64,000 nucleotides of DNA from Eubacteriales bacterium (lineage in GTDB: Bacteria > Bacillota > Clostridia > Lachnospirales > Lachnospiraceae): NCBI GenBank assembly GCA_030539395.1, contig JAUNSC010000002.1, positions 1 through 64,000 on the forward strand. Direction: 5' to 3'. Positions within the stretch are counted from its first letter, which is position 1; every line of letters starts with the position of its first letter. The position numbers were made by a program, and so were the translations under genes. Positions 8,784 through 16,854 of this stretch are shown here, in pieces. The notes under the pieces are model-generated. The model was not told the DNA's origin, ran no database searches, and saw nothing but the letters and a program-made list of their open reading frames with translations.

Positions 8784-9452
8784 TCACTTTTTACAGATGA
8801 GACAGGCTATAGATTCCACAGTCTCTACCGTGACAAGCCGGTACTGCCGTTCCAGCCGCCTGCGCAGACTATCCGCCGTTTCATAGGGCGGGGTGAAGAA
8901 TCCCTTGGGGGTGTATAGCCTGTCGATGAACCAGTCGGTGCGGCGGTTTTCACCCTTCACATAAAAACAGCCACAGAAAGTCCCGCCTGGACGCAGGACG
9001 CGGAATATCTCCTTGTATGCGGTCTCCTTGTCCGGGAAAGCGTGAAATCCATTCAGCGACAGCACCAAATCGAAGCTGCCGTGGGTAAAGGGAAGCTTTC
9101 CCACATCGCCCTGTACGAATGTTATATTTCCCGGTGCCCGGCGCTTTGCCCTCTCCATCATGTCCGGGGAGTAGTCCAGGCATGTAATGTCAGCGTTGGG
9201 AAGCGTCTGGTAAACCGGCATGGTCAGCACGCCGGTACCAACTGGCACTTCCAGCAGCTTTCCGGAAAAATCCTCCGGGATGCCGGACAGCGCCCGCCCT
9301 AAGTAATAGTCGTTTTTCTTCTTGTTCATATTCCAGACCAGCCTGCACACAGCCTTCCCCGGCAGGGTGGAGCAGGTGATCATGCCATCGTAGAAGGTGG
9401 CCTCGCCGCCTAACATTTTGTAAGCGTTTTTGATTTCATCATGTCGGCTCAT
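8784..9452 (-). CDS. Class I SAM-dependent methyltransferase, UbiE-like
   Basis: 222 residues. SAM motif I is LLEVPVGTGVLTM at about 67-79, motif II has the acidic residue in CLDYSPDMM, and FVQGDVGKLPF and FRVLRPGGTF follow as motifs III-IV. Complete length. The start codon overlaps the stop of the upstream ATC-hydrolase relic (ATGA), showing that the two were translationally coupled. Substrate unknown; COG2226-type small-molecule methylation is likely. Confidence 0.85.
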   Translation of the reverse strand: MSRHDEIKNAYKMLGGEATFYDGMITCSTLPGKAVCRLVWNMNKKKNDYYLGRALSGIPEDFSGKLLEVPVGTGVLTMPVYQTLPNADITCLDYSPDMMERAKRRAPGNITFVQGDVGKLPFTHGSFDLVLSLNGFHAFPDKETAYKEIFRVLRPGGTFCGCFYVKGENRRTDWFIDRLYTPKGFFTPPYETADSLRRRLERQYRLVTVETVESIACLICKK

Positions 9453-9705
9453 TTCTTTTCCCCCTTTTGATAGTGGCAGTCGCAGTGTGGCCCGCCCCCG
9501 CCAAAGTATATTGCCGGGTAAAAATGGTCCCGTTTTGTTCCGCCATAGTGTAGTCGTATGCGCATAGGGCGGTCACTACATCTCCGATGCCCAGCTGCTG
9601 AAACAGATAGCAGATACCGTAGCGGTCGAAGATCACATCGAAGCTGTCCAAGGTGAAGCCGGGCGTGAATACAAACCGCCAGGAATATGGATTGGTGGAG
9701 CGTTG
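9449..9705 (-). pseudogene. C-terminal fragment of an ATC-hydrolase-family protein
   Basis: Reads NPYSWRFVFTPGFTLDS, then FDRYGICYLFQQLG, ALCAYDYTMAEQN and FTRQYTLAG, and after a frame change PHCDCHYQKGEKK. This is the usual end of the L-2-amino-thiazoline-4-carboxylate hydrolase family, with its LC...DY.M and CD motifs. No start or N-terminal domain precedes it in frame. It appears to be the tail of a second copy joined to the gene upstream by deletion. Not expected to be functional. Confidence 0.6.
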
Positions 9706-10269
9706 GCTCGTTAAAGTCCATTATCGAACGAGTGTCCCAATCCCAGCACAGATAGCAGCAGTGGGGCATCGGCTCGCTGACGCCAAGCCTTTCACACTAG
9801 GCGCAGATGGGACAGCGGGTGATACAGTAGTAGCAGACACCCCGGTAAGGCTTGCCCATAAAATCCACTTGAAAGGAGCCGAGATACTGCCGCTCCCGCT
9901 CCGGGGTGTACCATTTCACATACTTCAGAATACTCTTTTGGTTTGCCAGCTTGCCCTTTGGCGTGTTCAGATCAACCATGGAGAAATAGAACTTCACATG
10001 GTAAAGACTGAGCCGCATCATCTCCTGAATGACCTCAGGCGCGATTTTTTTGCCGCTTGCTATGTAAGGCACCACAAAGGCCAAAGTAAACAACTCATTA
10101 TAGGCCATGGATTGCCGTACCCGATATCGTCGGCCTCAGTCACCAGCTCTTTATAAACCGGATGCGCCTTTTTCATGGTATCGCGGGCAAACGCCTTGCC
10201 GCAGTGCTCCGACAGCACCTTTTTCATCGTGCCGCGGAACAGTGCAAAATAGAGTCCGTTGTATTTCAT
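9706..10269 (-). pseudogene. Broken ATC-hydrolase-family gene (L-2-amino-thiazoline-4-carboxylate hydrolase type)
   Basis: Begins MKYNGLYFALFRGTMKKVL at ATG 10269. After about residue 54 the frame changes near 10100. The middle piece (MAYNELFTLAF... to CYYCITRCPIC) is in a second frame and ends at a stop; a third frame continues with RLGVSEPMPHCCYL. Joined, these give the family's N-terminal helical part and the cysteine-rich C-terminal part. At least two frame changes exist, so the gene is dead. The ATG overlaps the stop of the preceding hydrolase fragment. Family by memory of motifs. Confidence 0.62.
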
Positions 10270-10412
10270 GATGGCGCCCTATCCTCCCAAAAAGCAGTCA
10301 GCCGCTGGGCCAGCAGCCTGATGCTCTCCTCATAGAAGTCCCAGCCGGTGCAGGAGGCGTGGAGAAACAAAACGCATTCCCGGTTTCCCTGCCCAAATTC
10401 ATGGATGTTCAT
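10266..10412 (-). pseudogene. N-terminal stub of an alpha/beta hydrolase
   Basis: 48 codons from ATG 10412 with ribosome site GGAGAG. The start MNIHEFGQGNRECVLFLH resembles the opening of the hydrolase at 12432-13217 (MRFYSFGHQNNPVLLLLPG), then SCTGWDFYEES. After about residue 38 the sequence leaves the family and soon stops, so the catalytic domain is missing. The stop overlaps the ATG of the following ATC-hydrolase relic. Confidence 0.55.
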
Positions 10413-10451
10413 ACCTTTCTCTCCTCAAAGTCCTTTTATTAGTATTCTCGT

Positions 10452-11173
10452 TCACGTATTCGTTTTCCCCTGTTCACCCCGTATCCGCCTGACATTTCGG
10501 TTCATCAGATGCCGCCCCAAATGGCGGTAAAGGAATTCCTTCAATAGTGACATCTGCTGACCATGTTCTATCAGCAGCGCATCCGGACTGTCGTACACGC
10601 CGAAGTCCTGTGTAATACCCTCGCTTTGGATGTAGGTGTTGTTTCGGTCCCAATCAATCACCGGGTGCCGAATGTCCCTGACTGCAACGCCATAGCCGCA
10701 GAAAGCTCCGGTGCAGTCTTGATGCTTCATTTGCAGACTGTGCAAATATTCTTTGTCCAGAATGAATGCTTCCAGCTCATACCATTGACCTTCAAACAAA
10801 AGCTCCACCCAGCTGTGCAAGATGTTCCTTGGCGCACTTCGGTAGACAATTCCCGTCATCGCTCCCTTTTGCAGCTTTTTGTCTATAGTAAAGCCATGGA
10901 TACGGCAGGGGATACCGACTGCCCGCAAAAGCGCCATAAACAGTGTCCCTTGGTATTACACTGTCCATACCCGTCCGCCAGCACACGGGAGGCAGAGATT
11001 TCATCGCTGATATTGTAACCAAACAAGATATCATCCCGGACAAAGTCATAAATGAGCCGGATTCGGTCAAATTCATCCAGTTCTCTCCATCTTCTGTTTT
11101 CAATCAAGGACTGGATCGTTTTTGCTGTATAATCCAGCATAGGTGTTTCTCTGAGATAACGCATCTCATCCAT
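10452..11173 (-). pseudogene. Transglutaminase-like protein broken by a single-base deletion
   Basis: Start ATG 11173 (GGAGGT seven bases upstream). The first frame contains the catalytic-cysteine region DGYGQCNTKG; the second frame continues MALLRAVGIPCRIHGF and NILHSWVELLFEGQWYELEAF, where the His and its partner lie. The frames meet near 10940, where GGACACTG would need one more base (GGAACACTG) to read GTLFMALLRAVG. Apart from this the gene is complete, about 240 residues. It may be a recent loss or a sequencing error. Cysteine-peptidase or transglutaminase activity is implied by family only. Confidence 0.72.
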
Positions 11174-11191
11174 ATCACGCACCTCCCCCGA

Positions 11192-11305
11192 TCATCCGCA
11201 CAGCGACACCAAAATTACGGTCAGGCCGCCTACGAAAAAGCATATGGACAAGCCAATAAACTGTCCCTCCAAGCCGCCCTTAATCAACCTCAAAAAAGTG
11301 TGCAT
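11192..11305 (-). other. Small hydrophobic reading frame, possible C-terminal membrane fragment
   Basis: 37 codons: MHTFLRLIKGG then a hydrophobic stretch (FIGLSICFFVGGLTVILVSL). It overlaps the end of the broken membrane protein at 11290-11780 and resembles the last segment of a paralogue, so it may be the tail of a further copy left by deletion. No convincing ribosome site. Function unknown. Confidence 0.25.
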
Positions 11306-11780
11306 ACCCACGCAATCACAGCACAAATAGGAATATATATAACAAAATGTATAATATGTGCCTTCTTGTTATACCCAAACATATGTGGTCCCACTATACC
11401 TTTAAGCTCTGGATAAAAATGGGGAAAGAAGTTTGAGTGACAGAGCAGCACCCAATCAAAGAAGACATATCATAAACTTCCATGGCATAAAGCATTACAA
11501 GAAATCGTACAGAAAATTTCAAGAAACTGAAATCGTTTCTTACACCATCCCATATGCCAAGAACAATCCCTCCTATAAATATCAAAAATGCGATGACAAT
11601 TATAAACCAGCCTATAATATGAGCACCGCGAAATCTCTCTTTTCTTTCAGGAATCGCAGCAAAATTCTCTTTGGGTGCAGAAAAGAAAAATCTCTTATCC
11701 TGAATAAAACCAACTGCACCGTACAAAAGAAGAAAATAACCCACCATAATCATGATCGTTGAAATTATTGTTATTATCAT
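11290..11780 (-). pseudogene. Membrane protein paralogue of 7360-7839, broken by a one-base deletion
   Basis: The first frame (MIITIISTIMIMVGYF...) runs through GIWDGVRNDFSFLKF and AMEVYD. After about base 11463 the family continues in another frame with FFDWVLLCHSNFFPHFYPEL, GPHMFGYNKK and a final hydrophobic segment ending at 11290. One base is missing between GAT and GTCTTCTTTGATTGG. Four membrane segments would be restored. It is visibly AT-richer than the hydrolase genes nearby. Function unknown. Confidence 0.65.
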
Positions 11781-11787
11781 TTTAGTC

Positions 11788-11913
11788 TTAATCTCCTACA
11801 GATTTCGATTTTTCGCTCCGCCCAACTTCCGTTAATTTAGCCCGCCAGTTGTACCATACTTGCACCATCTGCCAGCATGGGATGCCGCGCCAGAAGTTTT
11901 GATTTTGTTTCAT
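11788..11913 (-). other. Short reading frame of 41 codons, unknown
   Basis: MKQNQNFWRGIPCWQMVQVW...GD. It fills the gap between two membrane-protein genes and its end covers the ribosome site of the next gene. Tryptophan-rich and unlike any family I know. It could be a relic or a leader peptide. A separate start with a good AAAGGAGG site just upstream (about 11930) stops after three codons. Confidence 0.25.
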
Positions 11914-11966
11914 GTCCAAAAATTTAGATTCTCATAGGTTCCCTCCTTTTGTTCCCATGTCTTTCC

Positions 11967-12398
11967 TTATCTTTTCTTATATTCCTTCAATAACAGACCG
12001 CCGAATACAAAGCACAGCAGACCACCGGCGCACAGGACGCCGAGATATGCTGCTCCAGTCAATCCATTCATCAAAGCGACAGCCAAGGCTGACAAGGAAA
12101 TTACCGTTCCCGCAAGTCCTCCAAATGTCAGAGAGCCAAAACCACGATATAAGCGCTTTTTGGGCAGTATACGGTCCAACTTTTGAATTCGCTCACTGAT
12201 CAGTTCCACGATTCCAACAATCATGGCAGCAGCACAGAGCAGGTTTAACAGGAGAAGGACCCATATTACTTTGTCTCCTATGATCTCCGGTTTTTTAGTG
12301 AAGCACAGAACAAGTGCCACCCGGAACATGATCCAGCCCAAATTTCCAGGCAGGTCATAGGCGATCCACTTTGCGTTGCTGATTTTTGACTCATACAT
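11967..12398 (-). CDS. Integral membrane protein of unknown function
   Basis: 143 residues starting at ATG 12398 (MYESKISN), where GAGGTG fits; a longer frame starts at 12425. Hydrophobic segments lie near residues 20-35, 45-65, 90-110 and 115-135, with a charged loop ISERIQKLDRILPKKRLYRG between. It directly follows the alpha/beta hydrolase at 12432-13217. Appears intact; no family recognised. Confidence 0.65.
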   Translation of the reverse strand: MYESKISNAKWIAYDLPGNLGWIMFRVALVLCFTKKPEIIGDKVIWVLLLLNLLCAAAMIVGIVELISERIQKLDRILPKKRLYRGFGSLTFGGLAGTVISLSALAVALMNGLTGAAYLGVLCAGGLLCFVFGGLLLKEYKKR

Positions 12399-12431
12399 AA
12401 AGTTCACCTCATACAATTGATGCAATATTTT

Positions 12432-13217
12432 CTACTTTTTATCCATTCCACAACATCGGCGCACTTCGTCGGCCCACTGCCGGGGATAGCCAACCAGCAG
12501 CTCCTCGTGCTGCATATCATAGCAGTGAATGTCCGGATCTTTGAAGTGCTGGCGGTAACGCGCCTCATATTGTTCGCCCATCTTTACAGCGTAAAAAATA
12601 TGTACTGCAGTTCCCGGGACAGAAATGCCGTCCTGCAGCGGTGTCACCAGATCAGAGTAAAACTGATTGCAAATGCTTTTCTTCCGAACAAACATCATAT
12701 CCGCCGAGTCGACTCCAAACATCTCCAGCATCCGGTCTGTATACGCCCGTTCTTCCGGTGCCTTTTTTTCCAGCCACTTTTGCATCCAGCCCGGCAGCCT
12801 GCCCTTTTGGAACATGCCATGGAGTACACCGGAGATCAGCTTTGCCTGAAGCCGGGCGGACAGTCCGCCGCCTTGATCCAAATCAGAACTGCCCAGTATG
12901 CCGTGATCGATATGAATGTTTCCACGCTGAATCAGCAGGCCGACAAAGGAACCTCCCATGGAGCAGCCGTAAGCGGCGCGGATATGGCCGCCAAAGTTTT
13001 TCTGTATGTAGTCCTCGATTTTTGCAGCCTCGGTCAGCATATCTGGAAATACCTTCTGTTCTGTCTCATCAAATCCGTCGTAGGATGCACAGACCACATG
13101 AAAATCCTTCTCTAACAATGGTATCACAGACCCGAAATTGCGCTTCCAGTGGCAGCACGTACCCGGCAGCAGTAAAAGCACAGGATTATTCTGATGTCCA
13201 AATGAATAAAATCTCAT
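12432..13217 (-). CDS. Alpha/beta hydrolase
   Basis: 261-residue serine hydrolase. Oxyanion-hole region LLLLPGTCCHW near 14-24, nucleophile elbow YGCSMGGS with Ser86, and a likely catalytic His in DMQHEELLVGYP near the C-terminus (about residue 238). First gene of the leftward run. The GTTAG-N6-CTAAC operator lies 24 bp upstream of the start and the TetR relic is next to it, so it was probably the TetR target. Intact. The family often cleaves esters or lactones; substrate unknown. Confidence 0.82.
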   Translation of the reverse strand: MRFYSFGHQNNPVLLLLPGTCCHWKRNFGSVIPLLEKDFHVVCASYDGFDETEQKVFPDMLTEAAKIEDYIQKNFGGHIRAAYGCSMGGSFVGLLIQRGNIHIDHGILGSSDLDQGGGLSARLQAKLISGVLHGMFQKGRLPGWMQKWLEKKAPEERAYTDRMLEMFGVDSADMMFVRKKSICNQFYSDLVTPLQDGISVPGTAVHIFYAVKMGEQYEARYRQHFKDPDIHCYDMQHEELLVGYPRQWADEVRRCCGMDKK

Positions 13218-13240
13218 ATGTATCTCTCCCTTTTTATGGG

Positions 13241-13256
13241 GTTAGCCCAATCTAAC
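13241..13256. promoter_or_regulatory. Inverted repeat GTTAG-N6-CTAAC, probable TetR operator
   Basis: Arms at 13241-13245 and 13252-13256, spacer CCCAAT. It is followed by the perfect 10-bp palindrome TAACTAGTTA (13253-13262), which overlaps one arm. It lies just upstream of the hydrolase start at 13217. Same arms and same spacer length as at 2752-2767. Confidence 0.6.
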
Positions 13257-13312
13257 TAGTTATGTTAAAAAAAGCACCTTGCAACGCAGCCATCTAATTC
13301 TAACGCACTGTA

Positions 13313-13761
13313 CTAATCACAGCAAGCACATTGGCAGGCGCTTGTGATCAAAATATGAATCGGCTGCTGATAAGCGTCTGATATCAAAAATTCTCTGCTG
13401 TTTAATGTCCATGCTGCTAACTTCAGAAGGTTACAAAATAGCTGCCAGTCTGGCGACGGTTTCGGGTTTGCAAGATGGGAAATGAGCCAAAACGCAGTTG
13501 TTTGGTCATTGTCTTTATCCTCCAAGAATTCTCTGGGCCATTTTGATACAAGCCATCTCGTTTCCTGCGCATGACAGAATACAGGAAATCGCTTTTGCTG
13601 GAAAAAATGCGATAGAAAGTACCTTTTGCAATAAAGCACTGCTCTGTCAACACATCAATATTGACCGCTTTGATACCGCCCTTCCGCAAAAGATCAAATC
13701 CTATATCGATGAGCCGCTCCCTGATTTTTTCGCGCTCATCCTCCGGAAATTTATTGGACAT
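13313..13761 (-). pseudogene. TetR/AcrR-family regulator, internal deletion and frame change
   Basis: Start ATG 13761 after GGAGGG. The N-terminal helix-turn-helix is intact: IDVLTEQCFIAKGTFYRIFSSKSDFLYSVM. The C-terminal part (QETRWLVSKWPREFLEDKDND, then LLKLAAWTLNSREFLI) follows in another frame, with the join near 13570. Relatives have about 40 more residues between these parts, so the dimer/ligand domain is damaged. The DNA-binding domain alone could still be made. It is divergent from the GNAT relic, across an operator-like repeat. Confidence 0.7.
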
Positions 13762-13786
13762 CGAACCCTCCTGTGACCGAAAACTA

Positions 13787-13814
13787 TTGAAAGTCATTTT
13801 GAAGTATCTATACT
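13787..13814 (+). promoter_or_regulatory. Promoter of the GNAT relic
   Basis: TTGAAA (13787-13792), 16 bp, TATACT (13809-13814). The operator-like repeat at 13833-13848 falls just downstream, in the early transcribed region, a position suited to repression. Confidence 0.6.
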
Positions 13815-13832
13815 ATATCATATGGACAGCAA

Positions 13833-13848
13833 ATTAGCAATAACTAAC
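13833..13848. promoter_or_regulatory. ATTAG-N6-CTAAC, third operator-like repeat
   Basis: ATTAG at 13833-13837, spacer CAATAA, CTAAC at 13844-13848: one base away from the two GTTAG-N6-CTAAC sites. It lies in the divergent space between the TetR relic and the GNAT relic, where a TetR self-regulation site is expected. Confidence 0.55.
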
Positions 13849-13863
13849 TACGGAGAAAAAACG

Positions 13864-14248
13864 ATGATACCAGTAAAATCAATGACAGAAGAAGAAATTG
13901 ACGGTGTAGCGGAGGCATTTGCCGATTATTCTTATACGGATGGCGAGCACGGCCTAATCTACCTGTTTTCCAAACGCGAGATACTGATTGTCTATCTGAA
14001 GGTCATGGTACGGGCCGGACTAAAGGCAGGCATGATCTACACAAACGGCCCTAACAGAGAGGGCTTTATCATCATCACAGCCACCACGAAACCGATGCCT
14101 CTGGGACCTATGCTAATGATGTTCAGGGGAATGATCAGGGCATTAGGGTTGAAAGGATTTCAAAATTTTACAAAGCATTGTCAATACGCGAAAGTTGGAC
14201 GATGGTGCTTACCTTTATGACTTGATCCGGAAGTCAGGAAACACATAA
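13864..14248 (+). pseudogene. GNAT-family acetyltransferase relic, core deleted
   Basis: Start ATG 13864 after GGAG. The N-terminus (MIPVKSMTEEEIDGVAEAF, then DGEHGLIYLFSKRE) and the middle up to NFTKHCQYAK are in one frame, which would end at 14220. In the next frame DDGAYLYDLIRKSGNT ends at 14248, a natural acetyltransferase C-terminus. The acetyl-CoA binding core (the R/QxxGxG/A segment) that should lie between is missing; the join is near 14188-14200. Inactive as an acetyltransferase. Confidence 0.62.
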
Positions 14249-14329
14249 GTGCTGGCGTCGTTTGGCATGGCTAAATATAGGCCTCTTTATAAACTACCGA
14301 TCAAAACTCCGCAATTTCACAAATCGTCC

Positions 14330-14358
14330 TTGTTACGAACGCTTCAATATGATAAGAT
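14330..14358 (+). promoter_or_regulatory. Promoter of the DMT transporter gene
   Basis: TTGTTA (14330-14335), 17 bp, TAAGAT (14353-14358), 47 bp before the start codon. Reasonable but not strong match. Confidence 0.45.
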
Positions 14359-14405
14359 GAAATTAATAAATCGGAGCTTAAGAGAAGTAATAAAGGAGAA
14401 CTGCT

Positions 14406-15449
14406 ATGGCGAATAAAAAAGCAAAAGCTATTATATTTGCTTTTTTGGCGGCGGTGTTTTATGCAATAAATGTGCCGATGTCAAAGATACTGCTCCGCTG
14501 CATAGACCCTACTGCAATGGCAGGCCTCCTGTATCTTGGTGCGGGTGTTGGCATCGGAATTCTATCTTTATTCAACAGAAAAGACCGTCAACAATCGGAA
14601 AAACTATCAAAGAACGATCTGCCATTTGTAATTGGCATGATTGTCCTTGATATTGCCGCACCGATTTTTTTGATGTTGGGAATCAATCATAGCTCATCTG
14701 CAAATGCATCTTTGCTTGGGAATTTTGAGATTGTTGCAACAACCGTTGTCGCGCTGGCTATTTTCAAGGAATCTGTATCAAAACGCTTGTGGACGGCGAT
14801 TGCGCTGATTACCTTATCCAGTGTTATGCTGTCCTTTGAAGGGACAGAAAGCTTTCAGTTTTCCTACGGCTCATTGTTCGTCATTTTGGCAACGATATGT
14901 TGGGGATTTGAAAATAACTGTACAAGAAACATCTCGTCCAAAAGCACCTATGAAATCGTGGTGTTGAAGGGCATTTTTTCGGGACTGGGTTCTCTGGTCA
15001 TTGCGTTGATCCGGCATGAGATCATACCTGCAATCGGTTATATTTTCGCGGCAATGCTGCTCGGATTTGTAGCATACGGCCTCAGTATTTTTATGTATGT
15101 GCGTGCGCAGAATGTTTTGGGCGCTACCAAAACAAGCGCCTGCTATGCGATTGCCCCCTTTGTTGGGTCGTTTCTCTCCTTTGTATTTCTTCGCGAGAAA
15201 TTGTCATGGCTGTATCTGATTGCTTTGTCCGTAATGCTGGCAGGCTCTGTACTTGTAACTGCCGACACATTGATTCACTATCATGCTCATGAACATCAGC
15301 ATACGATCACTTATACACATGGCAACGTAACTCATACACATACGATTACACATAGCCACGGGCATCACCACTATGGAACAGATAACAGATATGGGCATCA
15401 TCATACAAAGACAGAACTTGAGCAGGAATTGAAATCCATACACGTATAG
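14406..15449 (+). CDS. DMT/EamA-family transporter with histidine-rich C-terminal tail
   Basis: 347 residues. About ten membrane segments form two EamA repeats (residues about 8-145 and 155-285). The last 60 residues are a soluble tail with 16 histidines (HYHAHEHQH, THTHTITHSHGHHH, YGHHH) and end in ELEQELKSIHV. The family exports small metabolites or amino acids. The tail suggests metal binding or sensing, as in other His-rich transporter loops, but that is inference. Ribosome site AAAGGAG 7 bp upstream. It has its own promoter and looks intact, unlike the genes to its left. Confidence 0.85.
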   Translation: MANKKAKAIIFAFLAAVFYAINVPMSKILLRCIDPTAMAGLLYLGAGVGIGILSLFNRKDRQQSEKLSKNDLPFVIGMIVLDIAAPIFLMLGINHSSSANASLLGNFEIVATTVVALAIFKESVSKRLWTAIALITLSSVMLSFEGTESFQFSYGSLFVILATICWGFENNCTRNISSKSTYEIVVLKGIFSGLGSLVIALIRHEIIPAIGYIFAAMLLGFVAYGLSIFMYVRAQNVLGATKTSACYAIAPFVGSFLSFVFLREKLSWLYLIALSVMLAGSVLVTADTLIHYHAHEHQHTITYTHGNVTHTHTITHSHGHHHYGTDNRYGHHHTKTELEQELKSIHV

Positions 15450-15615
15450 AAAAAGATAAACTCCAGTTTGGAGGACGGTTCCTAATATTGATGATGACCG
15501 TCACGATTTATCAATTTCAGACCTTTCGCTGAAAATCTTAAATTAGAACTTTGCCGGCGCATGCCTAATTTGAATCATAATTGGTACTCAGTTCCATAAA
15601 TCATAAATTTTCCGT

Positions 15616-16161
15616 TCAGGCATGACCGGCTTTTTCAAGGGAATTCTCATGAGCCGCAATTGCCTCCTCAAGAAACTGCTCCGGATGTTCTGCCGCAAGT
15701 CCTCCATGTCCAATGTTCGGAAATACCTTACAGGTAAAAGTGTATCCCGCATCCTGCCACTTCTTGATGTTTTTTGCCAGCTTCTTCTCTACGCCGCTGC
15801 CGATCCCATGCCGTCCGCAATCGTCGTGGTAATCCTTGGCGGTTGGAATTGCAGTCCTGTAGCATATGCCGCCTCCATGAAGAAGGTCCATGATTTCGGT
15901 GTTTTCTGTTCCAAATTTCTTCATCCACGGCCCCGTTTTCCACAACTTATTGTCTTCTGTTCCGGGCACCATGAGCCAGTCCAGCAGGAAAAATCTCCGA
16001 AATTCCAAAAGAGGTTTTCGATGAATGCGGTAAAAAACAAATTCCAAAATCCATTTATATCCATATGTCGGGCAAAATCCACAGAACACACCATACCCAT
16101 TTTCTTTCTGAGTATCATTATAGCCTCTAAAATAGTCTTCACCCGACACATGAAGTTTCAT
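15616..16161 (-). pseudogene. Chimeric frame ending in an alpha/beta-hydrolase C-terminus
   Basis: 181 codons from ATG 16161 (site AGGGG). The first 130 residues ([16 protein letters not shown]..., [29 protein letters not shown]) match nothing I know and carry no nucleophile elbow. The last 60 ([24 protein letters not shown], then [20 protein letters not shown]) are a standard hydrolase end with the catalytic His in IGHGG. It reads as a hydrolase that lost its catalytic serine region, or a fusion of two relics. The upstream ABC relic runs into it in the same frame. Confidence 0.5.
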
Positions 16162-16588
16162 TGTTCCCCTTTTAAGCAGAAAGTGCTGCTCCGCGTTCCA
16201 CATGGCGGCATACTTTCCACCCATTGTCAAAAGCTCGTCATGTGTCCCGGATTCGGCAATCCTGCCATCAGATACCACTAAAATCTGATCGGCGTTCTTT
16301 ACAATAGACAGCGTATGGGCAATAATCATCACAACTGTCTTTTTTGTCTACCATTGAAATCTGTTCCAAAACCTTTTCTGCAGCAACATGTTCAATGCTC
16401 TGTCCCCCAATCATAATGGTACCGTCCCCGGGGTCATAATATTGGGCAATCAGATTTATAACCGTAGATTTTCCGGAACCAGAATCCCCGACAATGGCAG
16501 TTAATTTCTGATCGGGAACCGTAAAGAATGCCTGTTTCAGTACCGGTTCGCCCGGGATATAGGAGAACTCCACATTCTCAAATAGATT
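16162..16588 (-). pseudogene. ABC-exporter ATPase relic, central part deleted
   Basis: The N-terminal piece (FENVEFSYIPGE, Walker A GDSGSGKSTVINL, ending QISMVD) is in one frame. The C-terminal piece ([29 protein letters not shown], to YAAMWNAEQ) follows in another. They join at an A/T run near 16339-16349. Q-loop, ABC signature, Walker B and D-loop are all missing. The membrane domain upstream is also absent. The pieces are typical of MsbA-like exporter ATPases. Not functional. Confidence 0.72.
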
Positions 16589-16854
16589 TCATGGGTTGTT
16601 GTTTGAAGCCGCTCCATGTCCCTCATCTGACAAAATGCCGGCATGGAAAAAGTATTCTGAATTAAAAACTGCCGAAAAAAATTCAATAATAATATAAAAA
16701 CCGATTAATTTTCATTTCAAAAACTAATCAGCTATGTAACTTTCAGATGTCATTTGGGGGAAAGCCTGCCCCCAAGTCTTCCCCCAAAAATCCCCCAAAT
16801 TTTTGCTCAAAATGAGGTAAGATATGATAATTTATGAATTGCTCCCCAAGACGC
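16589..16854. other. Gene-free stretch at the island edge
   Basis: AT-rich spacer without a supportable gene. It contains the G/C-tract repeat at 16752-16800 and then sequence leading to the tsf terminator. No IS end, integrase or tRNA is seen here. Confidence 0.5.
16752..16800. repeat. Inverted repeat with four C5/G5 tracts
   Basis: ATTTGGGGGA (16752-16761) and TCCCCCAAAT (16791-16800) are perfect inverted arms. Between them lie two more C5 tracts (16769-16773 and 16781-16785). The minus strand thus has three G5 runs followed by C5. It can fold as a long hairpin or compete with G-quadruplex-like forms. It lies between the decayed island and rpsB-tsf. Role unknown. Confidence 0.6.

Noticed and set aside
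15450-15615. Terminator after the His-tailed DMT gene
   Set aside because: Only a short CTCCA/TGGAG stem without a T tract is present.
4744-16588. Explaining all broken genes as sequencing errors
   Set aside because: Single-base lesions could be errors, but missing stretches of 40-120 codons with both gene ends present cannot, and genes outside this block are intact.
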